A stretch of 64,000 nt of DNA. Origin: CAIUMH01 sp963758555. Its GTDB lineage: Bacteria > Actinomycetota > Acidimicrobiia > Acidimicrobiales > RAAP-2. A program made the translations under genes and the position numbers. The notes below the pieces were generated by a model, which saw nothing but the letters and a program-made list of their open reading frames with translations, was not told the DNA's origin and searched no databases. Every line of letters starts with the position of its first letter. Position 1 is the stretch's first letter. The stretch lies in assembly GCA_963758555.1 (NCBI GenBank), contig CAVWVW010000003.1:930001-994000 (forward strand), given 5' to 3'. Positions 15,353 to 24,186 of this stretch are shown here, in pieces.

Positions 15353-16723
15353 TCAGGCCACCGCCTTGGCCAGAGAGGAGACGAACGAGTCGATCTCGAG
15401 GCGGGTCCGTCGCTCAGTGGCCGCCACCAAGATCGTCCTGGCTCGAAGCGCTGGGTCGACCGACAGGTCGCCTTCTTCGATCAGCGACTCGAGGGCGAGG
15501 CCGCCCAAGAAGCCCTCGTGGGCGAGGCGATCGAGGACCGCGGCAGCATCGGCGGGCACCGTGATCGCCACGTCTCGGGCGGTCGGCACCCCGTCGAGGA
15601 GTGGTTCGACGCCCTCGATCTTGACCGCCTGCTCGAGCAGGTAGCGCGTGGCGTTCACGCTGCGCTTCGCGATCTCGGCCAGTCCCTGCGTGCCCAGCCA
15701 CCCGAGCTGGATCGCAGCCGTGACGGCCATCAGGGTCTGGTTCGAGCACACGTTCGACGTCGCCTTCTCACGCCGGATGTCCTGCTCGCGGGCTCGCAGG
15801 GTCGTCACGTAGGCCCGACGGCCCTCCTGATCGACGGTCTCGCCCACCAGACGGCCTGGCAGCCTCCGCACCAGGTCCAAGGTGCAGGCGAAGAGGCCGA
15901 GGTAGGGGCCGCCGAAGCTCAGCGCTGTGCCCAGGGGCTGGCCCTCCCCCACCACCACGTCGGCACCGAGCGAGCCTGGCGTCTTGAGCACGGAGGCCAT
16001 GACCGGATCGGCAGCCACCACCAGCAAGGCGCCGAGCTCGTCGCAGCGGCGCCGCACGTCAGCGAGATCCTCGAGCGTCCCGAGGTACGTCGGCCAGCTC
16101 ACGACGACGACACCCGGTGCCGAGGACTCGTCCATGGCGTCGAAGTCGCTCCGACCCCCGACCAGGGGGACCTCCAGCAGCTCATGGCCGGTGCCTCGAG
16201 CGAAGGTGGCAGCGGTGGCTCGCCAGTGCGGGTGGACACCCGAAGAGAGCCAGACCCCAGGGCGGCGAGCGGCGGCCACACCGAGGTTGATCGCCTCGAC
16301 GAGGGACGTGGCGCCGTCGTAGAGCGAGGCGTTGGCCACCGGCAGCCCCGCGAGGCGCGCCACCAAGGTCTGGTACTCGAAGATGGCCTGGAGCACGCCT
16401 TGGGCTACCTCCGGCTGATAGGGCGTGTAGGCGGTGACGAACTCGCTGCGTGAGCTGAGCGAGCGCACCACCGGAGGGATCTCGTGGTCGTAGGCCCCCG
16501 CCCCGGCGAAGCAGATGGCCGACGAGGTGCCGGCGTTCAGCGAGGCGTAGCCCTCCATGGCGGCGACCACGTCAGGTTCGGGCTGCCCATCCTCGAGGGC
16601 AAGCCCACCGACCACCTTGAGGGCCTCAGGGATGGCGTCGAAGAGCTCCGCCTCGCTCGACAGCCCGAGGAAGCCGAGCATCGCCTCGAGCTCTTCGGGC
16701 GTGTGCGGTGTGTAGTCAGGCAC
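15353..16723 (-). CDS. gcvPA: Glycine decarboxylase subunit 1 (P-protein alpha)
   Basis: 456 residues, intact. It starts with YTPHTPEELEAMLGFLG, then ICFAGAGAYDHEIPPVV, FVTAYTPYQPEVAQGVLQAIFEYQTLVARLAG and LYDGATSLVEA, all hallmarks of the alpha chain of two-subunit GcvP. The chain lacks the PLP lysine, which is in GcvPB. It sits six bases after gcvT and 69 bases before gcvPB. Two-subunit P-protein differs from the single-chain GcvP of mycobacteria and streptomycetes. Confidence 0.95.
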   Translation of the reverse strand: MPDYTPHTPEELEAMLGFLGLSSEAELFDAIPEALKVVGGLALEDGQPEPDVVAAMEGYASLNAGTSSAICFAGAGAYDHEIPPVVRSLSSRSEFVTAYTPYQPEVAQGVLQAIFEYQTLVARLAGLPVANASLYDGATSLVEAINLGVAAARRPGVWLSSGVHPHWRATAATFARGTGHELLEVPLVGGRSDFDAMDESSAPGVVVVSWPTYLGTLEDLADVRRRCDELGALLVVAADPVMASVLKTPGSLGADVVVGEGQPLGTALSFGGPYLGLFACTLDLVRRLPGRLVGETVDQEGRRAYVTTLRAREQDIRREKATSNVCSNQTLMAVTAAIQLGWLGTQGLAEIAKRSVNATRYLLEQAVKIEGVEPLLDGVPTARDVAITVPADAAAVLDRLAHEGFLGGLALESLIEEGDLSVDPALRARTILVAATERRTRLEIDSFVSSLAKAVA

Positions 16724-16729
16724 CCTCGG

Positions 16730-17792
16730 TCAGCTCCTCGTCCAGAAGGGCAGCGACGTGACCTCTGCGGGGATCAGGCGGCCTCGGACGTCGATCTCGA
16801 CCCCCAGGCCCACCGGGGCCTCGACGCCTGCGTCGAGGAACGCCAGTGCGATGCCGACCTCCAACATGGGCGAGAAGTTACCCGAGCTGGTGACGCCCGC
16901 TGACGTCCCGTCGACGATGACGCTGGCGCCGTCACGGAAGGGCTGGCGGTTGAGCCCCTTGAGGGCGACCAGGCGTCGAGCAGGGCCCTGGTCGCGCTCG
17001 GCCAAGAGCGCCGCTCGACCGCAGGAACGTCGGCTTGTCCCAGCCGACCACCCAGCCGAGTCCGGCTTGCAGCGGCGTGATCCCAGGGCCGAGCTCGTGG
17101 CCATGGAGCGGCAGGCCAGCCTCGAGGCGCAAGGTGTCGCGCGCACCGAGGCCAGCGGGGGTGACGCCGGCCTCGAGCAGGCGGGAGAAGACCGTCTCGG
17201 CGAGGGCGTTGGGCACCGAGAGCTCGACGCCGTCCTCACCGGTGTAGCCGGTGCCGGCCACCACGATCGGCGTGCCGTCGAGGGCGAGCTCTTAGACGTG
17301 GAACCGCTTGACCGACGCGATCTCCTCGCCGAGCGCAGCCAGCTTGGCCCGAGCGCCAGGGCCCTGGACAGCCAGGATGCTTCGAGCAGCGGTCACGTCC
17401 TCTCCCCCGAGGGCCGAGACGACGCGCTCGGTGTTCGACGCGTTGGGCATCACGTCAAAGACCTCCGAGGAGCGCCACCAGACGATGATGTCGTCGAGCA
17501 CCGAGCCATCCTCGGCCAGCAGATGGGTGTACTGCGCGCGTCCGGGGGCCACCTTCGAGAGATCGTTGGTCAGCGTCGACTGGAGGTGCTCGAGGCTCCC
17601 TTGGCCGGCCACCCGCACGGTGCCCAGGTGGCTGACGTCGAAGACCACCGCGTCAGCTCGACACGCCCGGTGCTCCGCCACGGTGCCCGAGCCGTAGGCC
17701 AGCGGCATCTCCCAGCCGCCGAACTCGACCAGCTTGGCGCCGAGTGCCTCATGAGCGCTGTAGAGGGCGGTGCGCTTGAGAGCGCCGCTCAT
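16730..17792 (-). CDS. gcvT: Aminomethyltransferase (T-protein), one +1 shift and one in-frame TAA
   Basis: N-terminal part: RTALYSAHEALGAKLVEFGGWEMPL, FDVSHLGTVRVAG and LLAEDGSVLDDIIVWW, then the folate-binding half with VVAGTGYTGEDGVEL and a C-terminal barrel (GVTSSGNFSPMLEVGIALAFL). Two lesions are present. A TAA codon at 17292-17294 interrupts the protein in frame between RFHV and ELALDG. One extra base lies within GCTCGACC (17013-17020). The gene overlaps the upstream nuclease-like gene by ATGA and is six bases from gcvPA, so the operon context is intact. T-protein releases ammonia and forms 5,10-methylene-THF. Confidence 0.88.
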
Positions 17793-18190
17793 GCGGCGCT
17801 CGTCTCTCCTGTGTCGATGCCGTGTCGCGCCGCCAGGGCGAAGAACTCTCGCTGGTAGACGACCTCGATGGCGAGATCCGGGTAGAGCTCTCGGAAGCGA
17901 CGGATCTTGGCGTTCTTGCGGGTCACCAAGCGCTGCTCGGCCGTCGTCAGCTCGACGAAGCACCGCTGCTCGGGCAGCCAGAAATCAGGTCGGAAGCCAG
18001 AGGCCCGAGCTCCGTCGTCACGCCAGGTGAGGGTGAACTCGACGGGCTCGTAGTCCCAGGCGATCCCGTAGAGATCGAGCAGGGACGCGAAGATCCGCTC
18101 GGAGGGATGGGCGAAGCGTGTCTGCGCCGCAGGCGCTGCGGCAGGGTGACGGCGCCGCTCGAGGCGGAGGTCGAGCGGCGCGTCGGTCAT
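17789..18190 (-). CDS. Predicted PD-(D/E)XK-like nuclease-fold protein
   Basis: 133 residues, intact. HPSERIFASLLDLYGIAWDYEPVEFTL leads into RPDFWLPEQRCFVELTTAEQ, where Asp of P-D and Glu of V-E-L are spaced like the metal ligands of restriction-endonuclease folds. VTRKNAKIRRFRELYPDLAIEVVYQREF follows, with a lysine-rich helix. I believe similar short proteins occur in other deep-branching actinobacteria without an assigned role. Its stop overlaps gcvT (ATGA) and its start overlaps the merR stop (ATGA), so it is translated as part of the glycine-cleavage operon. Catalysis is inferred from the motif only. Confidence 0.6.
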   Translation of the reverse strand: MTDAPLDLRLERRRHPAAAPAAQTRFAHPSERIFASLLDLYGIAWDYEPVEFTLTWRDDGARASGFRPDFWLPEQRCFVELTTAEQRLVTRKNAKIRRFRELYPDLAIEVVYQREFFALAARHGIDTGETSAA

Positions 18191-18673
18191 GCGGTCCGGG
18201 CTCGAGTGGTGTCTGGCTCCGCCTCGAGGCTGGCGGAGATCTCGATGATCGAGGCGTCGAGGTCGGAGACGAGGCCGCCCATGGGCACCACGTTCAGCAC
18301 GCCCTGGCCGCCGGCCAAGAAGGTCGACGATCGCGCCCGAGTCGGCGGCCAAGACCGAGGTGGAGCTCGACAAGATGAGGCTGGCGGAAGCCAGATCGGC
18401 GTTCAAGTTCTCACGCAGGCAATCCACGGCCTGGCGAGCCCGCTGCAGCGAGACCCCGGCGTCCAAGAGCTGCTTGATGACCTTGAGCTCGACGACGTTC
18501 TGATACGAGTAGCGCCGCTTGGTGCCTGAGCCCTTCGCTTCGGCGATCGACGGCACGAGCAGACCCGTGCGAGCCCAGTAGTCGAGCTGGCGATAGGTGA
18601 TCCCCACCAGCTTGCAGACCTGCGTTCCGCTGAACCACTGAAACTGCTCCGCGTTCTCGAGCATGCTCGTCAT
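18187..18673 (-). CDS. MerR-family regulator, Rv1830-like, one +1 shift
   Basis: The DNA-binding domain reads FSGTQVCKLVGITYRQLDYWARTGLLVPSIAEAKGSGTKRRYS, then LKVIKQLLDAGVSLQRARQAVDCL. This is the pattern of M. tuberculosis Rv1830, the second MerR gene near gcvB. The frame shifts near 18315; the other frame continues as GQGVLNVVPMGGLVSDLDASIIEI and the stop overlaps the next ATG. About 161 residues when rejoined. Start: ATG with GAGG 9 bases upstream. It lacks the metal-binding Cys of classical MerR. As first gene of the gcv operon it may regulate it. Confidence 0.85.
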
Positions 18674-18748
18674 CGATCTCAACCTCTGTTCCGACACGTC
18701 CGACATTGTCGTTCCCGAGCGTACTGCCCGAGAGTCACAAGGGGGTAG

Positions 18749-19800
18749 TTACGAAACCGTATTTCTCGATGATTTCTCGAACGCCAAACCGGCCCCGCTG
18801 ACCAGGACGGAGACCGGTGATCCCTCGCTCAACACCAGCGCGCCGTCGTGGCGGACGACCAGCTCGAGACCCCCTGGACCCGTGACGTGGGTCATCGCCT
18901 CGTGGCCGTGGTAGCGGCGCCGCAGGACCGTGAGCGACGAGCCCTCCGGGCCCTCAACCAGCGACAGCTGCTCAGGCCGCAGCACCACCTCGACGGCCCC
19001 GTCGGAGACGTCGTCGCCGTTGGCCACCGTGACCGCTCCGAGGACGGTAGTCGACCTCGCTCCCCTGCTTGGTGCCCTGGAGCACGTTGGCCTCACCGAC
19101 GAAGGCTGCCGTGGCCACGTCGACCGGCTGGCGGTAGATGCTCGCCGGCTCGTCTTCTTGGACGATGGTCCCGTCACGCAGCACGGCGACCCGATCAGCC
19201 ATCGAGAGCGCCTCGTCTTGGTCGTGGGTCACGAGGATGGTGGTCGCCCCGTGGGCGTGCAGCACAGCCGCCACCTGGTCGCGCACCTCGGAGCGAAGGG
19301 CGGCGTCGAGGGCCGAGAACGGCTCGTCGAGGAGCACCAGGGTTGGGTTGAGCGCCAGCGCTCGAGCCAGTGCCACCCGTTGGCGCTGGCCGCCGGAGAG
19401 CTCTGCGGGTCGCCGCGCCCCGAAGCCGCTGAGCCCCACGCCCTCTAAGAGACTCTCTGCCAGCTCGTGGGAGCGGGTGGCTCGCGGGACCCCGAAGAGC
19501 ACGTTCTTCTCCACGCTCAGATGGGGGAAGAGGCTGCCGTCCTGAGAGACGTAGCCCACCCTTCGGCGCTCAGGAGGCACGAAGCTCGACGCGTCGTCGA
19601 CCACGCGTCCCGGCGATCTCGATCGTCCCGTCGTCGATGACCTCAAAGCCGGCCACGCAGCGAAGCAGCGTCGTCTTGCCGCTCCCCGAGGCCCCGAGCA
19701 GGGCGAAGAAGCTGCCCTTGGCCACCGTGAGGTCGATCGAGCGGAGCACCTCGGTCGATCCGAAGCGCTTGGCCACACCCTGGAGCGAGAGCGCCGTCAT
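18749..19800 (-). CDS. fbpC: Fe(III) ABC transporter ATP-binding protein, two +1 shifts
   Basis: Walker A is ALLGASGSGKTTLL (residues about 33-46). After a shift near 19605 the Q-loop region VGYVSQDGSLFPHLSV, signature AELSGGQRQRVALARAL, Walker B LVLLDEPFSALD and switch His LVTHDQDEAL follow. Then come MADRVAVLRDGTIVQEDEP and, after a second shift near 19058, the TOBE-like C-terminal domain (VVLRPEQLSLVEGP). About 350 residues when rejoined, typical of FbpC/PotA-type importers. The start overlaps the permease stop (ATGA). Confidence 0.9.
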
Positions 19801-21357
19801 CGAGCTCGGCGTCGCGCCCGCTCGCCCAGGCCGGTCAAGAGGGCGAGCGGTATCCCCGCCAGCAGGATCATGGCCGCAGCGTAGGGCGCCGCCTGGCCGT
19901 AGGCGATGCTCGACTGGTACGCCCAGAACTGCGTGGCCAGGGTCGTCGAGCCCGTGGGGATGAGGATCAAGGTCGCCGTCAGCTCGGTCAAGACGGCCAA
20001 GAACACCAGCGCGAAGGCCACCCCGATGCCTGGCGTGATGAGCGGCAGCGTCACGCGCACGAACTGGCGGGTTCGCCCTGCGCCCAGCGAGGCGGCGGCC
20101 TCGGTGAGCGAGAGGGGCACCTGGGCCAGCGAGGAGCGGACGCCGATGAGGGCCAACGGCAGGAACATCACGGTGTAGGCGGCGATGAGCAGCGGCGCAC
20201 TCTGGTACCAGCGGCTCGGCAGGTAGTGCTCCGCGGCGTAGGTGAAGGCGAAGGCGATCACCACGCCCGGGACGGCGAGGGGTACCAGGGCCATGGTGCT
20301 CGGGACGCGGGCCAGCCACGAGCGGGCGCGGTAGCTCGAGAGCGCCAGCGCCACCGCGCCGGCGGTGGCCAGCACCGCAGCGGCCGTCGCGTAGACGAGG
20401 GTGGTGTCCGATCGCGCCCCAGAGCGATGCCGCGGGAAGCGTGGAGCCACCCGGATCAAGCAGCAGCGAGATGATGGAGCCCACAGGGACCCCCAGGGCC
20501 AAGACGGCAAGGCCCACCAGGCCGAGCAGGCACAGCCAGCGTCGCCCACCGAGCGCCAGGCGATGGGGCACGACGACCTCGGAGCCGACACCGAAGGGCT
20601 GTCGCTCGCTGACCGAGGCCTCGGTGCGCACCACGATGGCGCTCAGGATCACGAGCACCAGCGAGAGGGCGCACGCCAGCGCTGCGTCGAAGCCGACCTG
20701 GAAGGTGGTGTAGATCTCCGTGGTGAACGTCCGAAAGCCCAGCATCTCGAAGGAGCCGTACTCAGCCATGAGCTGGAGGGCGACGAGCAGGCAGCCACCA
20801 GCGATCGCCACCCGGATCTCGGGCAAGGTGACCCGCCAGAAGACCCGAGCGGTCGAGGCCCCGAGGCTGCGCGCCACCTCCTCTCGGCGGTGGTCGACGC
20901 GACGGAGCCCAGCGATGACCGGGAGCATCACGAAGGGATAGGTCGCCAAGGCCAAGACGAACACCGAGCCCCACAGGCCCCGCAACCACGGTGCGGCGTT
21001 GACCCACCCGAAGGTCTCGATGAAGTCAGGGATCGCGGCAGGGACCAAGAGCACCACGAAGAGGACACGGCGAGCGGGCACGTCGGTGCGCTCGAGCAGC
21101 CACGCTGCGGCCACGCCCAGCACGGCGGCAGCGAAGGTGGTCAGCACCGTCATCTCGACCGTGTTGACCAAGAGCGTGAGGGTCAGCTGGCGGAAGAGGA
21201 TCGCCGAGAGCGCCGACCACCCGACGGCGAACGCCTGCGAGAGCAGGAACCCGATGGGCGCCACGGCGCAGAGCGCGATCAGCCACCCGACCACGACCAG
21301 GATCCTTGAGGGGTGCGACGCTGCTCGAGACGTCGTGCCCGCTCGAAGCTTGCTCAA
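19797..21357 (-). CDS. fbpB: Fe(III) ABC transporter permease, one +1 shift
   Basis: About 520 residues when rejoined; the two-halved FbpB/ThiP-like permease with about 12 helices. Each half has the EAA loop: RREEVARSLGASTARVFWRVTLPEI in the first and LTEAAASLGAGRTRQFVRVTLPLI in the second. The frame shifts near 20410 (extra base beside GATCGG) between the halves. The TTG start is weakly supported. It lies 12 bases after the binding-protein gene and overlaps the ATPase gene, forming the order binding protein-permease-ATPase. Confidence 0.88.
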
Positions 21358-21369
21358 GGACCCCTTGGC

Positions 21370-22416
21370 TCACAAGAGCTGGGCTTCTCGGAGGAGGGCC
21401 AGAGCGACCGCACCGGTGCCCAGCGCCTTGACGTCGAGCGGGGTGGGGTCATAGGCCGAGAAGGGCGGCTCGCCCTTGGGCGTGCCGACGCCCTCGACGA
21501 GCGGGTACTCGAAGCTGTCCGAGGCAGCGATGATGCGCTGGCCTTGCTCGGAGACCAAGAACGCCACGAACTCTTGGGCTGCAGCCTGCTCCTTTGAGGC
21601 CTTGAGCACGCCGGCACCCGAGATGCCCGAGAGGTAGCCCGGATCGCCGACGGCGAAGGGTGCGATGGCCGAGTGGATGCTGGCCTGGCCGATCTCAGCG
21701 CCGAGGCGATACCAGTAGTACTGCTCGATCACGCCGAGCTCGACCTGACCGCTGTTGATCGCGGCGAGCATCGACTCGTTGTCGGGATAGACGTGGCTGC
21801 CGGCGTTGGCCTTGAGCCCCTCGAGCCAGGTGAGGGTGGCCGCCTTGCCCACCTTGTCGTAGACCGAGGTCACGATGGGCTGGAAGTCGGTCTCTGAGGG
21901 GGCGATGGCGATCTTGCCCTTCCACTTCGGGTCAGCGAGATCGAGGACGGACGAAGGGAGCTCCGCCTTGGTCAGCGAGCTCGTGTTGTACGCCATGACC
22001 GTCACCCGCTTCGTCACGCCCACCCAGTGGCCTGTGGGGCTTGAGTCCTGGGCCGGCACCTGGGCCAGCGTGGTCGGGTCGATCTTGGACAAGAGCCCGT
22101 GTGCCTCGACCTCTTCGAGGGCCGGGGAGTTCTCGGTGTAGAACACGTCGGCCGGCGAGCGGCTGCCCTCGGTGATGATCTGGTTGGCGAGCACGGCCTC
22201 GTCGTCGCTGCGCACCGAGACGCTGATGCCGGTCTTCTTCTCGAAGGCCTGGACCAGCGCGTTGGTCGTCTGGAGGTGCTGGCCGTTGTAGAGCACCAAG
22301 CTGGGCTTCGATGAGCTCGATGCCGTGCCCGAGGAGCCGCATGCGGCCAGCAGCCCAGGTGCCAGCACGAACGCCAGCGCTGCTGACCAGACCCGCCTGT
22401 GACGACGCAGCTTCAT
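21370..22416 (-). CDS. fbpA: Fe(III)-binding periplasmic-type lipoprotein
   Basis: 348 residues. Lipoprotein signal peptide with lipobox LLAAC (Cys about 26). The mature protein follows class D/type 2 binding proteins: LVLYNGQHLQTTNALVQAFEKKTGI, DVFYTENSPALEEVEAHGLL, GVTKRVTVMAYNTSSL and the tyrosine pair within IEQYYWYRLG, which supplies iron ligands in FbpA/FutA proteins. It captures ferric iron outside the membrane and delivers it to the permease encoded next. The leader carries tandem iron-box-like repeats. Confidence 0.92.
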   Translation of the reverse strand: MKLRRHRRVWSAALAFVLAPGLLAACGSSGTASSSSKPSLVLYNGQHLQTTNALVQAFEKKTGISVSVRSDDEAVLANQIITEGSRSPADVFYTENSPALEEVEAHGLLSKIDPTTLAQVPAQDSSPTGHWVGVTKRVTVMAYNTSSLTKAELPSSVLDLADPKWKGKIAIAPSETDFQPIVTSVYDKVGKAATLTWLEGLKANAGSHVYPDNESMLAAINSGQVELGVIEQYYWYRLGAEIGQASIHSAIAPFAVGDPGYLSGISGAGVLKASKEQAAAQEFVAFLVSEQGQRIIAASDSFEYPLVEGVGTPKGEPPFSAYDPTPLDVKALGTGAVALALLREAQLL

Positions 22417-22449
22417 GGCCTCTCCTGCTTCGGTCGTGAACCCTCGAAC

Positions 22450-22479
22450 TTAAGGAGCCCTAACATAGGGCACCCTAAT
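22450..22479 (-). promoter_or_regulatory. Tandem DtxR/IdeR-like iron boxes
   Basis: On the minus strand TTAGGG occurs twice, 15 bases apart. Each copy is followed by a three-base gap or less and a pyrimidine-rich CC(C/T)TA half, so each resembles half of the TTAGG...CCTAA iron box. They lie 34-63 bases upstream of the Fe(III)-binding protein start. An iron-dependent repressor of the DtxR family is the obvious candidate. No dtxR gene is in the window. Confidence 0.55.
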
Positions 22480-22497
22480 ATTCCGTGTCCACTTCCT

Positions 22498-23268
22498 CTA
22501 CAGCTCGGCGAGGCCGAGGAAGGCGCTCGAGGCCTCGGCGTGGCTCCTCGTCGGGATGCGACCGGCCCGTCGTGCCAGCAGCCCCGCCTCGAGGGCCAGC
22601 GCCATCGAGCGGGCCATCATCGCCGGATCCTCGGCTCGGTTGATCGCTGAGGCGATGAGCACCCCATCGCACCCGAGCTCGATGGCCTGGGTGACGTCTG
22701 AGGCGGTGCCGATCCCAGCGTCGAGCAGGACAGGCACCTCGAGGCTCTCGGTGATCATGGCGATGGCGTGAGGGTTGCGGATCCCGAGGCCGCTCCCGAT
22801 GGGTGAGCCGAGCGGCATGACAGCCGCGCAGCCGGCCTCAGCGAGCCGCCGCGCGATGATCGGGTCATCGGGTGCGTAGGCCAGCACGACGAAGCCGTCG
22901 TCGACCAGGGCCTCCGCAGCACGAAGGAGCTCGACGGCGTCGGGCAGCAGGCTCTGGTCGTCACCGATGACCTCGAGCTTGACCCAGTCGGTCTCGAACG
23001 CCTCGCGGGCCAGCTTGGCGGTGGTGATCGCCTCGGTGGCGGTGTAGCAGCCCGCGGTGTTGGGCAGCACCTCGATGCCGAGGCTCTCCAGGGTCTCGAG
23101 CAGCCCACCCTGGGTGGAGCGGTCGACGCGGCGGACCGCCACCGTGGCCATCGCCGTGCCTGATGCCACGAGCGCGTCGCGCAGCCGGGCCATCGTGCTC
23201 ATCGCACCCGTGCCCATGATCAGCCGGGAGCCGAGCGTGCGCCCAGCGATCTGGAGGCCTTCATCCAT
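22498..23268 (-). CDS. thiG: Thiazole synthase
   Basis: 256 residues. ThiG motifs: LGSRLIMGTGAMSTMARLRDAL, ATVAVRRVDRS, LPNTAGCYTATEAI, WVKLEVIGDD, VLAYAPDDPIIARRLAEAGCAAVMPLGSPIGSGLGI and VPVLLDAGIGTASDVTQAIELG. The Schiff-base Lys is in VKLEV. ThiG condenses 1-deoxyxylulose 5-phosphate, dehydroglycine and ThiS thiocarboxylate. The start is at MDEGLQIAG; upstream residues in frame are unconserved. It is divergent from thiD. No thiS, thiO or thiC is in the window, so the pathway is split. Confidence 0.95.
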   Translation of the reverse strand: MDEGLQIAGRTLGSRLIMGTGAMSTMARLRDALVASGTAMATVAVRRVDRSTQGGLLETLESLGIEVLPNTAGCYTATEAITTAKLAREAFETDWVKLEVIGDDQSLLPDAVELLRAAEALVDDGFVVLAYAPDDPIIARRLAEAGCAAVMPLGSPIGSGLGIRNPHAIAMITESLEVPVLLDAGIGTASDVTQAIELGCDGVLIASAINRAEDPAMMARSMALALEAGLLARRAGRIPTRSHAEASSAFLGLAEL

Positions 23269-23329
23269 GGTGTAGAGCCTACGGCTCCGAGCGAAGGGTC
23301 CCGAGGGCTGATCGGTAGGCTCGGGCTCC

Positions 23330-24175
23330 ATGACCCCCCGTGTCGCCATGACCATCGCCGGCTCTGACTCGGGCGGCGGCGCCGGTCTCGAGGCCGACCT
23401 GCGCACCTTTGCCGCCTACCGGGTCCACGGGACCGTGGCGATCACGGCGGTCACCGCGCAGAGCACGGTGGCGGTCACCGCCGTCGCCCCCCTCGAGGCC
23501 GAGATGGTGGTCACCCAGATCCTGACCGTGCTCGACGACATCGAGGTCCACGGAGCGAAGACCGGCATGCTGGCCCGCCCTGCCACGATCAGAGCCGTCG
23601 GTGCTCTGGCCGAGCGCGGCGTGCTCCCTCCCCTGGTGGTCGATCCGGTGCTCGTCTCCTCGACCGGGCACGCCCTCATGGAGGCTGGTGGGGCTGAGGC
23701 CTACCGAGAGGCATTGATCCCCTTTGCCGAGGTGGTCACCCCCAACCTGCTCGAAGCAGCCGTGCTCTTGGGGCTCGACGTCGAAGCGCTCTCGTCGGTC
23801 GAGGCCATGGCCGACGCCGGTCGAGCGATCCTCGAGCTCGGCGCCACCTACTGCATCGTCAAGGGCGGCCACCTGCTCGAAGGCGGGGTCACCGCCCTGC
23901 GAGCACCCGACGTGGTGGTGGGCCCCGGCCACGTCGTCGAGCTCGACGCCCCCAGGGTGGCGACCACCAACGATCACGGCACCGGCTGCTCACTGGCGGC
24001 GGCCACGGCGGCGGGGCTGGCCCGGGGGCTCGCCACCCCGCTGGCCATCGAGCAGGCAAAGGCCTTCGTGCATCGAGCGATCGAGCAGGCCGCCCCTTGG
24101 AAGCTCGGTCGAGGTCACGGACCGATCGACCATCTCGGTTGGGGTGAGCAGGAGGCACTGGGACCACTCCCCTAG
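23330..24175 (+). CDS. thiD: Hydroxymethylpyrimidine/phosphomethylpyrimidine kinase
   Basis: 281 residues. Ribokinase-fold ThiD: AMTIAGSDSGGGAGLEADLRTF, GTVAITAVTAQST, KTGMLARPATI, LPPLVVDPVLVSSTGHALM, PFAEVVTPNLLEA, CIVKGGHL and the anion-hole/catalytic TNDHGTGCSLAAA with its Asp-His-Gly-x-Gly. It phosphorylates HMP twice for thiamin synthesis. It is one of only three plus-strand genes right of 13.8 kb and is divergent from thiG across 61 bases. That gap is too short for a TPP riboswitch. Confidence 0.95.
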   Translation: MTPRVAMTIAGSDSGGGAGLEADLRTFAAYRVHGTVAITAVTAQSTVAVTAVAPLEAEMVVTQILTVLDDIEVHGAKTGMLARPATIRAVGALAERGVLPPLVVDPVLVSSTGHALMEAGGAEAYREALIPFAEVVTPNLLEAAVLLGLDVEALSSVEAMADAGRAILELGATYCIVKGGHLLEGGVTALRAPDVVVGPGHVVELDAPRVATTNDHGTGCSLAAATAAGLARGLATPLAIEQAKAFVHRAIEQAAPWKLGRGHGPIDHLGWGEQEALGPLP

Positions 24176-24186
24176 GCTGGCAAGCC

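Noticed and set aside
14600..16453. A 617-codon open frame on the plus strand opposite gcvPA/gcvPB
   Set aside because: It is antisense to a clearly conserved gene pair. Its translation is Arg/Gly/His-rich with no domain, as expected from GC-biased codon positions of the opposite strand.
18680..18706. Direct repeat TCCGACA twice upstream of the gcv-operon merR
   Set aside because: MerR sites are inverted repeats in a long promoter spacer. These are short direct repeats without an accompanying promoter, so I do not call an operator.
23269..23329. TPP riboswitch between thiG and thiD
   Set aside because: The 61-base divergent gap is too short, and no CUGAGA-type core is visible on either strand.
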